In this document: piece after piece, positions 24,905 to 33,686 of the stretch
Layout of the letters: the number at the start of each line of letters is the position of its first letter
How positions within the stretch are numbered: position 1 is the first letter of the stretch
Assembly (NCBI GenBank): GCA_030157785.1
Contig: JAOAUC010000025.1
Span: forward strand, 1 to 64,000
Length of the DNA stretch: 64,000 nucleotides
Source of the DNA: Zoogloea oleivorans
GTDB taxonomy: Bacteria; Pseudomonadota; Gammaproteobacteria; Burkholderiales; Rhodocyclaceae
Direction of reading: 5' to 3'
Program-made: the position numbers and the translations under genes
Notes under the pieces: generated by a model
Told to the model about the DNA's origin: nothing
Database searches by the model: none
What the model saw: only the letters and a program-made list of their open reading frames with translations

Positions 24905-25756
24905 ATGTCCACACCCCATGAACTAGTCGCCTGCGTTGAAAAGCTCGCCAGCCTGCCTGCGGTGTATCACCGCATCCGGGCCTTGATCGATGACCCGGAG
25001 AGCTCGGTTCATCAGGTAGCCGAAGCCGTTTCCAGCGATTCCGCCATCACAGCCCGGGTGCTCAGGGTCGTCAACAGCGCGCTTTACGGCTTTCCCGGCA
25101 AGATAGAAACAGTCGGCCGGGCCGTCAATCTGATGGGGATGCAGCAAGTGCATGATCTGGTGCTCAGCACCTCGGTGGTCGGAGCCTTTTCAGGCCTTCG
25201 GCCAGCCAGACTGCACCTGGTCGGCTTCTGGAAGGACTGCGTGTTGCGGGGCATGGCAGCCCGTGCCGCCGCCCGGCAGTTGGGCATGGGCGATCCGGAA
25301 CGAATGTTTGTCGAAGGACTGCTGGCTGACATTGGCCATCTGGTGATGTTCCAGGCGGTACCGGATGCGGCCAACGCCGCGCTCGAAAGTGCCCGCAGCA
25401 CAGGCCAGCCGGTGCATGAAGCAGAACAAACGATCATCGGCTGCAACTTCGCCGAAGTTGGCGCAGCCCTGGCCTCGGCCTGGCACCTGCCCACCGGTTT
25501 TGCCACGGCCATTGGTGCACAACTGATGCCGGCCCTGGGCGGGCCTCATGCCACTGAGGCATCGCTCCTTAACGTGGCCAATCAGATCGTCGCCACCAAA
25601 GAGCACGAGAGCCCCGACACCGCGGCCCTCGACCTGATCGACCCGATGACTGCCGCCCGCCTGGAGTTGGACACCGAACGCCTCGCGGCGATCCGTGCCC
25701 AGGCACAGGACGAAACCCCTGAAGTTATCGCCCTGTTCTTTCCGGACCAGGGCTAA
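24905..25756 (+). CDS. HDOD domain protein
   Basis: A 283-residue protein consisting almost entirely of an HDOD domain (about 10-205), a catalytically silent relative of HD phosphohydrolases used in signalling. The core motifs are ITARVLRVVNSALYG, VGRAVNLMGMQQVHDLVLS and FWKDCVLRGMAARAAA; EGLLADIGHLVMF holds the altered HD position. Such proteins regulate c-di-GMP responses, motility or virulence by protein contacts. No other domain is fused. Convergent with the last gene of the EPS operon. Confidence 0.92.
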   Translation: MSTPHELVACVEKLASLPAVYHRIRALIDDPESSVHQVAEAVSSDSAITARVLRVVNSALYGFPGKIETVGRAVNLMGMQQVHDLVLSTSVVGAFSGLRPARLHLVGFWKDCVLRGMAARAAARQLGMGDPERMFVEGLLADIGHLVMFQAVPDAANAALESARSTGQPVHEAEQTIIGCNFAEVGAALASAWHLPTGFATAIGAQLMPALGGPHATEASLLNVANQIVATKEHESPDTAALDLIDPMTAARLELDTERLAAIRAQAQDETPEVIALFFPDQG

Positions 25757-25762
25757 GCAGCA

Positions 25763-27742
25763 TCAAAGGCGGCGGAATACCGTCTCGACGGGCTCACCGG
25801 CGGGCACCAGGCCACGCCACACCACGGTAGTGCTCGGCACAATGCTGTCGTAGCCCCGCGACACCCAACCAGCCAGCGGCTCATCCGAGCCATGCAGGAC
25901 GCTCACCTCCCCCCCCAGCGGCAGGGTCATGCCCAGGCACACCGGCCCGTTGGCGATCTTCAGGCCCTCCGGCGTACATGTCACGTTGCAGTCCTCGCTG
26001 AAATGCCAGTGCAGGGTCAGCACCTGGGGCGCCGCCGCCGACACCACATCCTCAACAGTCAGGCAGGCCGCAAGCTTGTCGAGTTGCCAGCTGCGCCGAT
26101 GCAGCGGCCGCCCCGGCAAACGCCGGTAGCCGTCGTGCTCCGCCACCAGACGATCGATGCCCGGAGTGGTCTCCCGCTCGATGACCCGGGTCTTGTACTT
26201 TCTGATCCACATGAACTTGCCCCCCGACACCGCCTGATCCTGACCGGCGATGGATAGAGTGTTGTGCATGGAGGTGCCGCGGAAGCCGTCCCGCCAGCTG
26301 CGCGGGCCATGGTAGGTGCCGGTGCCGGGATCCACGAGAAACTCCCGTCCGGCCAACGACAGCGTGAATGACAAGGCATCCGCATGACCATGGGCGGCGA
26401 TACCGCCCAGCCCCAGGGGCGCGGCATCGGCGACGATGCGAAACTCGCGGGGAGTATCCAGGTTGGCGCCCAGAACGAACATGCCGCCGTCGGGAAAATC
26501 GGTACGCGACGTAGCCGGCGCCGCCTTCAGCAGCAAGGCGTCAAACGGCTCGCACGCTTCGCGCCCGAGCAGCCAGCGCGTTCGCAGGTCAACAATGCCG
26601 GCCTTGCGGGCCAGCCCGGCGTTGCCGAACAGCAGCGCACCCGTCGCCAGCTGGGACTGGAAGGGACAAGCACCGGCCCCGAGGGACAAGCCCGAGACGA
26701 GGCCATCGTCGGCATCGCCAAACATCGGCACATGCCCGCCGCTGTCCATGATGGCGGCCACGTATTCGAGCATGGCCTCCATGCGCTGCCAGCAGGCCTC
26801 GCTCAAGGGCTTGCCGGTGGCCTTGGCGGCCAGGCCCGCGACCAGCAGGAAGTCCCACACGAACTGCTGGTAGGAGGTGGCCTGCTCGCGGTTTACACCG
26901 TCCGGCGCGTTCTGCCGCAGGATCTCCGTTTCCAGCCCTTCGCGGCCAATCCGGCGCCACGCCTTGGCCTCGTCCCACAGGGGCCAGGTGGCTCCGGCAA
27001 CAAACAGCCCGGTGAGCTCGCCGATCAGGTGGTTGTTGGCCGAGGAATGGCGCGAGCGGTGACCGCGGATGAATTCCGCGTGCCGCCACACGCTGTTCAG
27101 CCAGTCGGTGCGCAGCATCTTGCCCACCGGCTGCTCGAACAGCGGTGACTGCATGCCGCCGATCAGTTGCCAGGCGGTCGCCCAGTTGATCAGCCGGATG
27201 CCCGCCTCCAGCGAACTCGACCAGTTGGGCCCCTGCGGATACGGACACTGGACGAACCAGCTGTCGAGCAGGGTGCCGATTGCATCCAGGTAGCGGCGCT
27301 CGCCGCTGATCTGCCAGGCCTGGGCCAGGGTTACCAGCTCGAGGTGGCGGTTGGGTTCCCACAGGTACTTGATGTCGCCGGTTTGCGTCGTATCACGAAA
27401 ACTCATCAGCTTGCCGTAGGTCATCGGCAGCTGCGCACCATTGTCCGGATTGCGGTTCCACTCGGGCGGAAAACCCAGGTTGAGCGCACCACGGGCGAAG
27501 ATCCGCCACTGCCCCGACAGGACTTCGTCGGCCCGCTGCAGGATCGCCCTGTTCGACTCCGGCGCCTCCCGCGGCAACCAGCGGGCACCCGGCTTGTCGA
27601 GCCGCGCAGGCGGCACGGACACCGGCAGGCGACGACGCTCGACGGCCTGCGTGGCGCTCGTACCCGCCCGCCCCACGATTTCCGACACCGACATGCAGCG
27701 CAGCCGGTTCCAGTACCACCCCACCCGGGTCAGGCTAGACAT
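25763..27742 (-). CDS. Heparinase II/III-family polysaccharide lyase
   Basis: A 659-residue protein with an N-terminal alpha/alpha toroid domain (about 90-370; NWATAWQL, SRHSSANNHLIGELTGLFVAG) and a C-terminal heparinase II/III-like beta domain (about 400-640; GLGGIAAHGHADALSFTLS, the HADALSF motif with its conserved His). It closes the EPS operon, 4 bp after the capK-like gene. Such lyases in EPS/Wzy clusters cleave the uronic-acid-containing polymer by beta-elimination, for chain release, trimming or dispersal. No clear Sec signal peptide is seen, so its compartment is uncertain. The presence of this lyase hints that the polymer contains uronic acid. Confidence 0.9.
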   Translation of the reverse strand: MSSLTRVGWYWNRLRCMSVSEIVGRAGTSATQAVERRRLPVSVPPARLDKPGARWLPREAPESNRAILQRADEVLSGQWRIFARGALNLGFPPEWNRNPDNGAQLPMTYGKLMSFRDTTQTGDIKYLWEPNRHLELVTLAQAWQISGERRYLDAIGTLLDSWFVQCPYPQGPNWSSSLEAGIRLINWATAWQLIGGMQSPLFEQPVGKMLRTDWLNSVWRHAEFIRGHRSRHSSANNHLIGELTGLFVAGATWPLWDEAKAWRRIGREGLETEILRQNAPDGVNREQATSYQQFVWDFLLVAGLAAKATGKPLSEACWQRMEAMLEYVAAIMDSGGHVPMFGDADDGLVSGLSLGAGACPFQSQLATGALLFGNAGLARKAGIVDLRTRWLLGREACEPFDALLLKAAPATSRTDFPDGGMFVLGANLDTPREFRIVADAAPLGLGGIAAHGHADALSFTLSLAGREFLVDPGTGTYHGPRSWRDGFRGTSMHNTLSIAGQDQAVSGGKFMWIRKYKTRVIERETTPGIDRLVAEHDGYRRLPGRPLHRRSWQLDKLAACLTVEDVVSAAAPQVLTLHWHFSEDCNVTCTPEGLKIANGPVCLGMTLPLGGEVSVLHGSDEPLAGWVSRGYDSIVPSTTVVWRGLVPAGEPVETVFRRL

Positions 27743-27746
27743 AAAC

Positions 27747-29129
27747 TCATTGCTCTCCGCTCAACCGGCTGACAATCTGCCGGAACTTGCCGTTGCGCGT
27801 GCGCTCGATACTCGCCACGCGTTCTATCCGAATATTCACCCGCTCACCGAGGCGGTCCCGCGCCCGGCCATTGAGGGCCAGCTCTTCGCGCTTGCCGAAA
27901 TCCGGCCCGGCAACGATGCGGATACGCACCTCGTCGAGGCGCTCCTGCACCACTTGCGCCTCCATCAGCCCGAACAGGCCCGAGAAGATCCAGTCCAGCA
28001 TCACCACATGCCGTCCGTCCGGCGTACGGATCACGTCGTCCACCCGCCCGAGCACCCGCTCGACAACCCGGAAGCTGCGCCCGCAGGGACACTGGTAGCC
28101 CGGGTCGGCCGGCACCACCACGTCGTCGGCCCGATACCGGAAAAGGGGCATGCTGCGATTGCCGAAACCGGTACCGATGAGGTTGGCCGTACCGTCGTCG
28201 TTGTGCTCGAACTCGACGCAGCCGTAGTCTTCCATCACGTGGTAATTGCCGTGCTCGCAGGTACCGATGGCGGCCACCCGTTCAAAAGCCCCGTACCAGT
28301 CGAAAACCCGGCAACCGAAGCGCTCCGCGATGATCCGCCGGTCGTCCACGCCGAGGGTTTCCGACGAGGTCACGATGCCGCGCAGGGCCTTGCCCCGGTA
28401 GAACAAGTCGTGCTCCTCCAGCCAGCGTGCCAGATAGCTCACTGACGACGGGTAGGCCTGGATCATCACCGGATCAAACTTCTCCAGGGCTGCCAGGTAG
28501 GCCGCTCCGTTCTCCCGGGTCAGGTGATAGGAGGACAGCATCAGCATGTTCTCCGCCCGGTTCATGCGCCACAGGGGGCCGTCGGCCTGGCCCGAGGGCA
28601 CCACCGGGTCGCCCCGCAACCAGGCACGACGCTCGCCACGCCGATAGCCGGCCCAACTGGCCTGACGGTCAACAAAGGCTTGCTCGAACGCAATCGACGC
28701 CCGGTCGCGCCAGCCCAGCATGGCCCGGCCGGTGGTGCCACTGGTCGAACCCTTGAAGCGCATCCAGGGGCCGTTCTCGGCCAACAGGCGCTCGCCGGCG
28801 GCGATCACGTCGTCCTTGCTCAGTTCGGGAATCAGGTTCAGGTCACGGAGGCTCGTCCACCGGGCCGGCTCGATATCCAGCCGGTCAAACAAATCCCGGT
28901 AGTAAGGCACCCGCCGCTGCGCATCGAAGGCCATCTGGCGCAGGGACTCCAGCTGCAGCTTTTGCCAACCTTCCGGCGTCAGCCACTGGCTGCGTTCGAT
29001 CGCATCTGCGGTCTGCACCAGTATCCGGCGCTGGGTCAGCAGACCACGCAGGCGGCTCTGCAGGGACAGCAGGCCTTCCTGCAGGGCCAGCGGTGACGCG
29101 CGATAAAGTGTGGAATGGCTTGAGAACAT
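27747..29129 (-). CDS. CapK/phenylacetate-CoA-ligase-like adenylate-forming protein 1
   Basis: A 460-residue AMP-dependent synthetase of the phenylacetate-CoA ligase/CapK type. The phosphate-binding loop is canonical (KGSTSGTTGRAML, about residue 125), DWYGAFERVA is the A5 motif, and the C-terminal subdomain with the invariant Lys near the end (RTRNGKFRQIV) is present. A TTG 12 nt upstream overlaps the glycosyltransferase stop, but the ATG at 29129 is preferred. Proteins like this are common in capsule/EPS loci and are thought to activate an acid for polymer decoration, though the substrate is unproven. Of the three CapK-like genes here it is the most complete. Confidence 0.88.
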   Translation of the reverse strand: MFSSHSTLYRASPLALQEGLLSLQSRLRGLLTQRRILVQTADAIERSQWLTPEGWQKLQLESLRQMAFDAQRRVPYYRDLFDRLDIEPARWTSLRDLNLIPELSKDDVIAAGERLLAENGPWMRFKGSTSGTTGRAMLGWRDRASIAFEQAFVDRQASWAGYRRGERRAWLRGDPVVPSGQADGPLWRMNRAENMLMLSSYHLTRENGAAYLAALEKFDPVMIQAYPSSVSYLARWLEEHDLFYRGKALRGIVTSSETLGVDDRRIIAERFGCRVFDWYGAFERVAAIGTCEHGNYHVMEDYGCVEFEHNDDGTANLIGTGFGNRSMPLFRYRADDVVVPADPGYQCPCGRSFRVVERVLGRVDDVIRTPDGRHVVMLDWIFSGLFGLMEAQVVQERLDEVRIRIVAGPDFGKREELALNGRARDRLGERVNIRIERVASIERTRNGKFRQIVSRLSGEQ

Positions 29130-29137
29130 GACCGCAC

Positions 29138-30229
29138 TCAACCTCGTCGCAGACCGCGCACGGCGTCGAGTCGCCGCCAGGCGGCGTCCAGCAAGCCACG
29201 CACGCGGTCTACCCCGTATCCGGCCAGCACACGCTCACGACCGATGGCACCCATCTGACAAGCATGGCCGGCATCGGCCAGCACCGGCGCCAGGGCTTCC
29301 ACCAGCGAAGCCACATCGTCCGGATCGGCCAGCATGCCGTTCTCGCCGTCCGTTACCACCTGGGGAATGCCGCCCACGCGGGTGGCCACCACCGGCAAGC
29401 CCGCGGCCTGCGCCTCCAGCAAGGCCATCGGCAAACCTTCAAAACGCGACGGCAGCACAAAGATGCCGGCACGCGCCAGCAGGCCGGCCTTGGCCTCGCC
29501 GGCTACCCAGCCGGGCAGCTCGATCCGCTCGAGCACACCGGCCGTGGCCGCCGCAGACCGCAGCGCGTCCATGTCGCCTTCACCGGCAAAAACCACCCGC
29601 AGCGCCGGATAGTGGCCAGCCAGCCGCGCCAGCGCCTTGACCAGGACAAAGACGCCCTTCTCCTCCTCCAGGCGGCCCAGGAACAGCAGGGTATGCGACT
29701 CGCGCACCACACCGGCCGGCAGGCTCGGCGGGACTACCGGGTTCGGCAGCACCCGCACATCCGGGTGACGAATGGTCTGGCGCAACCACGCCGCCCAGTT
29801 GTCCGACAGCACAAAAACCACCTCTGCACCGCGGATGGTGTGCCCCACCCAGCGGCGCTCCAGCGCCGAGGCCCCCGCGTAGTAGCGATCGAAGGCACCA
29901 CCGTGAAGGTGAAAGACATACGGCTTGCCGGCCAGCCGGGCCAGCGCCAGGAACAGGCTCTTGCGCCGAAAACTGGCATTGGAGGCCGAATGGGCATGCA
30001 CCGCCGCAACCTGCCCCGTGGCCAGCAGCACGACAAAACGCGCCAGCGTCCACAACAAGGCGCCGAACTTGGCCGCCGGGGTGCCGTCGACGTAAGTCGG
30101 CAGATGTACCACCGGACGCCCCTCCCAAAGGCCGGCCTCGTGCCAGACCCGCAGAACCGACGCAATGCCGCCCCGCGCCTGCGAATCCGGTCCGAGCATG
30201 ATCAGCGCGGCAAGCTTGGGCTCAGGCAT
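29138..30229 (-). CDS. GT4-family glycosyltransferase
   Basis: A 363-residue retaining glycosyltransferase of the GT-B fold. N-terminal acceptor domain with MLGPDSQARGGIASVLR and HLHGGAFDRYY; C-terminal nucleotide-sugar domain with the E(X7)E motif FEGLPMALLEAQAAGLPVVAT at about 270-290 and LLFLGRLEEEKGVFVLV. The ATG at 30229 has GAGG 9 nt upstream and overlaps the end of the preceding CapK-like gene by 8 nt. It should add one sugar to the lipid-linked EPS repeat on the cytoplasmic face. Sugar donor unknown. Confidence 0.92.
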   Translation of the reverse strand: MPEPKLAALIMLGPDSQARGGIASVLRVWHEAGLWEGRPVVHLPTYVDGTPAAKFGALLWTLARFVVLLATGQVAAVHAHSASNASFRRKSLFLALARLAGKPYVFHLHGGAFDRYYAGASALERRWVGHTIRGAEVVFVLSDNWAAWLRQTIRHPDVRVLPNPVVPPSLPAGVVRESHTLLFLGRLEEEKGVFVLVKALARLAGHYPALRVVFAGEGDMDALRSAAATAGVLERIELPGWVAGEAKAGLLARAGIFVLPSRFEGLPMALLEAQAAGLPVVATRVGGIPQVVTDGENGMLADPDDVASLVEALAPVLADAGHACQMGAIGRERVLAGYGVDRVRGLLDAAWRRLDAVRGLRRG

Positions 30230-31457
30230 GCGCATGCACCTCGTCGGCCACCACATGCTGCGCAATATTGCGCAGCATGTCGGCGGCGCGGCATTGAACG
30301 CTTGGCACTTCCGGGTCAGCCGCGTCCAGTTGCCCATGACAGCCGGAAGCCTGTCCTTCAATCCGTTCCAGCACCGGGAAACCCGGCAGTTGCGGATGCG
30401 CCGACCCGGCCGACCAGCAAGCCATGTCACCAGTGCGGTAGCGCACGAAAGGCATTACCCGGTTATCGAAGCCGGTGGCCACGATCTCGCCGACCTGCCC
30501 GGGCTCGCTGATTACCTCACCGTCAGCCCCCACCAGCTCCACCTTGCCGTACAGGGGCCACACGAAATAGCGTGGATCATCGGGCATCGAGCCGGCCATT
30601 ACCGCCCGCTCCGAATGGCCGTAATGAAAGATCACGGGGCATTTGAAGACATCCCGGATCGTCTCGACCATGAAGGGCTGGACGGTCTCCGAGAAGAGCT
30701 GAACGCCGCGGATCCCCGCCAGCAATCCCGATGCCGGCGCGTTATCCCGCAGCCAGCAGGCGAGGATGTACACCGCCGATGGATAGCCCTCGACGAGAGA
30801 CACCCGATGACAGATGGCAGCCTCCACATGGCTGGGCATGTACGCGCCGTCCAGGTGCTTCGGACTGATCGCCAGGGTCTGCTTGATGGGATCGAAGCTA
30901 CGCGTCGTTCCGCGCTCCGGGCCGCGCGCAATCGGCCCACGCAGGGACAGGATGCCCCCCTGGCCAGCACTGCCCAGCCGGCGCCTGAAACTGTCGATAT
31001 AGGCCGTCTCCTTGCAGCGGGTGACGCCTCGCTCAAGGAAGAAGCTCAAGGATTCGGACGACGTGGAGCCGGTCTGCATCGGCAGCCTCGCCTGTTCGGG
31101 GCGGGCCAGGGAAAGGTAGTCCTGCGGGCGCGCCTGCAGATCGGCCCGGGATGTCAGCGCAAAGGCATGCAACCACTCGTCCACCGGCGCACCGGCGCGC
31201 AGCAGCGGACGCACCGACGCATGGGCCGGCACGCTCTGCGCAGCCCACAGCAGCGCGGCGCGCAGCCGAACCTCGGCCAGGGCGTTCACCTGGCGGGGAT
31301 CGTCGAGACGGGCCTCGGCAAGGAAACGCCGGTAGTCCGACCCGTAACGGATCGGCTTGGGCAAGGTCGAATAGGCCAGGCCCACTGGCGTCTTGACCCA
31401 TTGGGGCGCATCCACATACTTCCCGAGCCAGCGGTAAAGCCAGTCTTCGACGCTCAT
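30222..31457 (-). CDS. CapK-like adenylate-forming protein 2, C-terminally truncated paralog
   Basis: A 411-residue protein clearly duplicated from the gene just upstream: both begin with [V/I]EDW-YRWL-Y-DAPQWVK and share SRAKEAAYI-like, VRGVQLFSE, YGHSER-VMAGSMPDD and FVWPLYG blocks. The phosphate loop is altered (MQTGSTSSES instead of SGTTG). Alignment stops after VLERIEG: the last 76 or so residues of the paralog, the AMP-binding C-terminal domain with its catalytic Lys, are replaced by about 45 unrelated residues. I looked for the missing domain in the other frames and did not see it. The ATGA overlap with the upstream gene keeps the reading order. It may be a binding-only partner or a decaying copy. 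Confidence 0.85.
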   Translation of the reverse strand: MSVEDWLYRWLGKYVDAPQWVKTPVGLAYSTLPKPIRYGSDYRRFLAEARLDDPRQVNALAEVRLRAALLWAAQSVPAHASVRPLLRAGAPVDEWLHAFALTSRADLQARPQDYLSLARPEQARLPMQTGSTSSESLSFFLERGVTRCKETAYIDSFRRRLGSAGQGGILSLRGPIARGPERGTTRSFDPIKQTLAISPKHLDGAYMPSHVEAAICHRVSLVEGYPSAVYILACWLRDNAPASGLLAGIRGVQLFSETVQPFMVETIRDVFKCPVIFHYGHSERAVMAGSMPDDPRYFVWPLYGKVELVGADGEVISEPGQVGEIVATGFDNRVMPFVRYRTGDMACWSAGSAHPQLPGFPVLERIEGQASGCHGQLDAADPEVPSVQCRAADMLRNIAQHVVADEVHAHA

Positions 31458-32917
31458 TGGAGAGTCTTTCCTTCAAGGACGGAGCCGGCCGCGGCGGGCT
31501 GACGACGCTCGTCGGTGATGTGCTGGATCATCAGGCGGCGCTTGCCGCGGGCTGTCCGCTCGATGTGGCTGACCACCTCCAGTTGCGTTTCCACGCACCC
31601 CAGCAGCTTGACCCTGAAGTAGTTGCGGATCACCTCGAGCACGGCCGGATCGAGGGGCACGCAAGACTGCAGGCGGACGATCAGCCTGCCCGGTTCGAAC
31701 TGCTCGTACTGACTGGCCTCGATCTGCAGGAACTCCGGCGGACGCAGCCCGCCAAGCGACGCCACCGGAATCCGGCGGCCATCCGCGCCCACAAAGTAGT
31801 CGTTATTGCGCCCGTCGATGCGCTCCAGCACCGGGTAGCCCGGCAGGGCCGGATGGGCTGGCTTGTCCGACCACATGGCCAGATCGCCGGTGCGGTAACG
31901 GATGAAGGGCATCACCTTGTTGTCGAAACCGGTGGCCACCACCTCGCCCTGCACGCCGGGCTCGGTAATCGGCTGACCCGCCTCATCGATGAGCTCCACA
32001 TGCCCGTACAGGGGCCACACAAAATAGCGATGATCGTCGGGCATCGAGCCGGCCATCACCGAACGCTCGGAATGCCCGTAGTGCACCAGCACCGGGCAGC
32101 CAAAAACCCGTTCGATCAGGTCCACCATGTCCGGCTCGGCGCTTTCCGAGAACAGCTGTACGCCGCGCACCGCTTCGGTAAAGCGCGGATTCGGGTTGAA
32201 GTCCAGCCAGCGGGCCAGTTCATACACCGCCGACGAATAGCCCTGGATGAAGCTCACCCCGTGTTCGATCGACGCTTCCACGTGGCGGGGCATGTAGGCG
32301 GCATCCAGGTGGTTGGGACTGATCCACAACATCCGCTTGATTGGCTCGTAGCTATGCAGGGGGCCGTTATCCGCCGCCGAGCCACGGATGTTGCGGCCGC
32401 GCAGGGACAGCACCACGTCCTGCCGGGTCAGGCCGATGCGCTGGCTGTAAGCCTCGATGTAGGCCGCTTCCTTGGCCCGCGAGACACCCTTGTGGAGGAA
32501 GAAACGAAAGGGTTCCGACACCGAGCCGCTGGTCTGCATCGGCAGGCGGTCCACAGGCGCACAGCCGGTGGACAGGTACTTGTCCGGCTCACGCCGGTAG
32601 TCCAGCTTGGTCATCAGCGGAAACAGCGCCAGCCACTCGGAAGCCGGCATGTCGATCAGCAACTGGGCGGCGAAGGCCGCGTAGGCCGGCACCGTCTGCG
32701 CCGCCCACATGAGGGTTTCACGCAGGCGGATTTCGGCCAGCAGCGCGACTTCCTCCGCCGAGCCCAGCGACGCCTCGGCGCGGTAGCGCGGGTAGTCCTT
32801 GCCGTGGCGCAGACTGTCGGGTAGCAGGCCGTAGAGGCGCCCGATGGGCTCCTTGACCCATTGGGGGGCGTCCATGTAGCGCTTCAGCCAGCGGTAGCCC
32901 CAGTCTTCGATTCCCAT
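31454..32917 (-). CDS. CapK-like adenylate-forming protein 3
   Basis: A 487-residue CapK/phenylacetate-CoA-ligase-like protein; GGGAGCGGAT leads into the ATG at 32917. The loop reads QTSGSVSEPFRF in place of the canonical SGTTG, with YGHSERSVMAGS as A5 and a complete C-terminal domain ending HIERTARGKRRLM, where the Lys/Arg pair would reach the active site. Both this protein and its truncated twin share the DAPQWVK N-terminus, which CapK protein 1 lacks, so two subfamilies sit in one operon. Expected to adenylate a carboxylic acid or assist transfer to the polymer; unproven. Confidence 0.88.
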   Translation of the reverse strand: MGIEDWGYRWLKRYMDAPQWVKEPIGRLYGLLPDSLRHGKDYPRYRAEASLGSAEEVALLAEIRLRETLMWAAQTVPAYAAFAAQLLIDMPASEWLALFPLMTKLDYRREPDKYLSTGCAPVDRLPMQTSGSVSEPFRFFLHKGVSRAKEAAYIEAYSQRIGLTRQDVVLSLRGRNIRGSAADNGPLHSYEPIKRMLWISPNHLDAAYMPRHVEASIEHGVSFIQGYSSAVYELARWLDFNPNPRFTEAVRGVQLFSESAEPDMVDLIERVFGCPVLVHYGHSERSVMAGSMPDDHRYFVWPLYGHVELIDEAGQPITEPGVQGEVVATGFDNKVMPFIRYRTGDLAMWSDKPAHPALPGYPVLERIDGRNNDYFVGADGRRIPVASLGGLRPPEFLQIEASQYEQFEPGRLIVRLQSCVPLDPAVLEVIRNYFRVKLLGCVETQLEVVSHIERTARGKRRLMIQHITDERRQPAAAGSVLEGKTLQ

Positions 32918-32933
32918 ATCCGCTCCCGCCCCC

Positions 32934-33665
32934 TCAGCGCTTGATCCATTCGCGCGCAAACAGCGCAACGAAGGCCATGTCATCAATGAAATAGCGACGG
33001 AACATGCGCCGCGGTTCCTGCAGGAAGCGGTAGAACCACTCCAGCCCGGCCTTCTGCATCCACACCGGGGCACGGCTGACAAGGCCGACGGCCACGTCGA
33101 AAGTACCGCCTACGCCCATCGCGAACGGCACCTTCATGGCGGCCTGGTAGCGCGCCAGGAAGGCTTCCTTCTTCGGGGAACTGATGGCCACGAAAAGGAT
33201 GTCCGGCCGCGTGGCGGCGATGGCCTCGACGACGCTCTCCTCTTCCTCCGGTTTCCAGTAGCCGTTGCGGTAACCGGCGAGGGTCAGGCCCGGGTAGCGG
33301 GCCGGGTAGATGCGCGCCACACCGCCCACCACCTCTTCACGGGCGCCGAGCAAAAAGACCCGCCAACCCTTCTCGGCCGAGCGCTTCATCAGCGCCTCGA
33401 ACAGATCGATGCCGGTAACCCGCTCCTTGAGCGGCTTGCCGAGCAGGCGCGAAGCCCACACCACCGGCATGCCGTCGGCGTTGATCAGGTCGCAGTCGTT
33501 GATGATCCGGCGCAAGCCCGGATCGCGGCTGGCCTTGACGATCTTGTCCACGTTCACAACCACGTGCTGGTGCGGCTTGCCTGAGCGGATGAACCCATCG
33601 ACCTGCCGAAGGGTTTCCTCCATGTTCAGGTTATCCACCGCACATCCCATCAATTGAATTCTCAT
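32934..33665 (-). CDS. WecG/TagA/CpsF-family glycosyltransferase
   Basis: A 243-residue GT26-family enzyme. Conserved TagA features are VVNVDKIVKASRDP, the catalytic-region stretch NADGMPVVWASRLLGKPLKERVTGIDLFE (residues about 60-90), RVFLLGAREEVV and VGGTFDVAVGLVSRAPVWMQKAGLEWFYR (about 185-213). It adds a sugar (ManNAc(A) in WecG, TagA) to an undecaprenyl-diphospho-GlcNAc type acceptor in the inner leaflet. In EPS loci of this kind it probably adds the second sugar after EpsB. Confidence 0.95.
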   Translation of the reverse strand: MRIQLMGCAVDNLNMEETLRQVDGFIRSGKPHQHVVVNVDKIVKASRDPGLRRIINDCDLINADGMPVVWASRLLGKPLKERVTGIDLFEALMKRSAEKGWRVFLLGAREEVVGGVARIYPARYPGLTLAGYRNGYWKPEEEESVVEAIAATRPDILFVAISSPKKEAFLARYQAAMKVPFAMGVGGTFDVAVGLVSRAPVWMQKAGLEWFYRFLQEPRRMFRRYFIDDMAFVALFAREWIKR

Positions 33666-33686
33666 AGTGACTATCTCGCCCGGGAA

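Noticed and set aside
30222..30430. A frameshift that would restore the C-terminal domain of the middle CapK-like gene
   Set aside because: The other two frames over this stretch show no match to the paralog's missing domain, so a true truncation is more likely.
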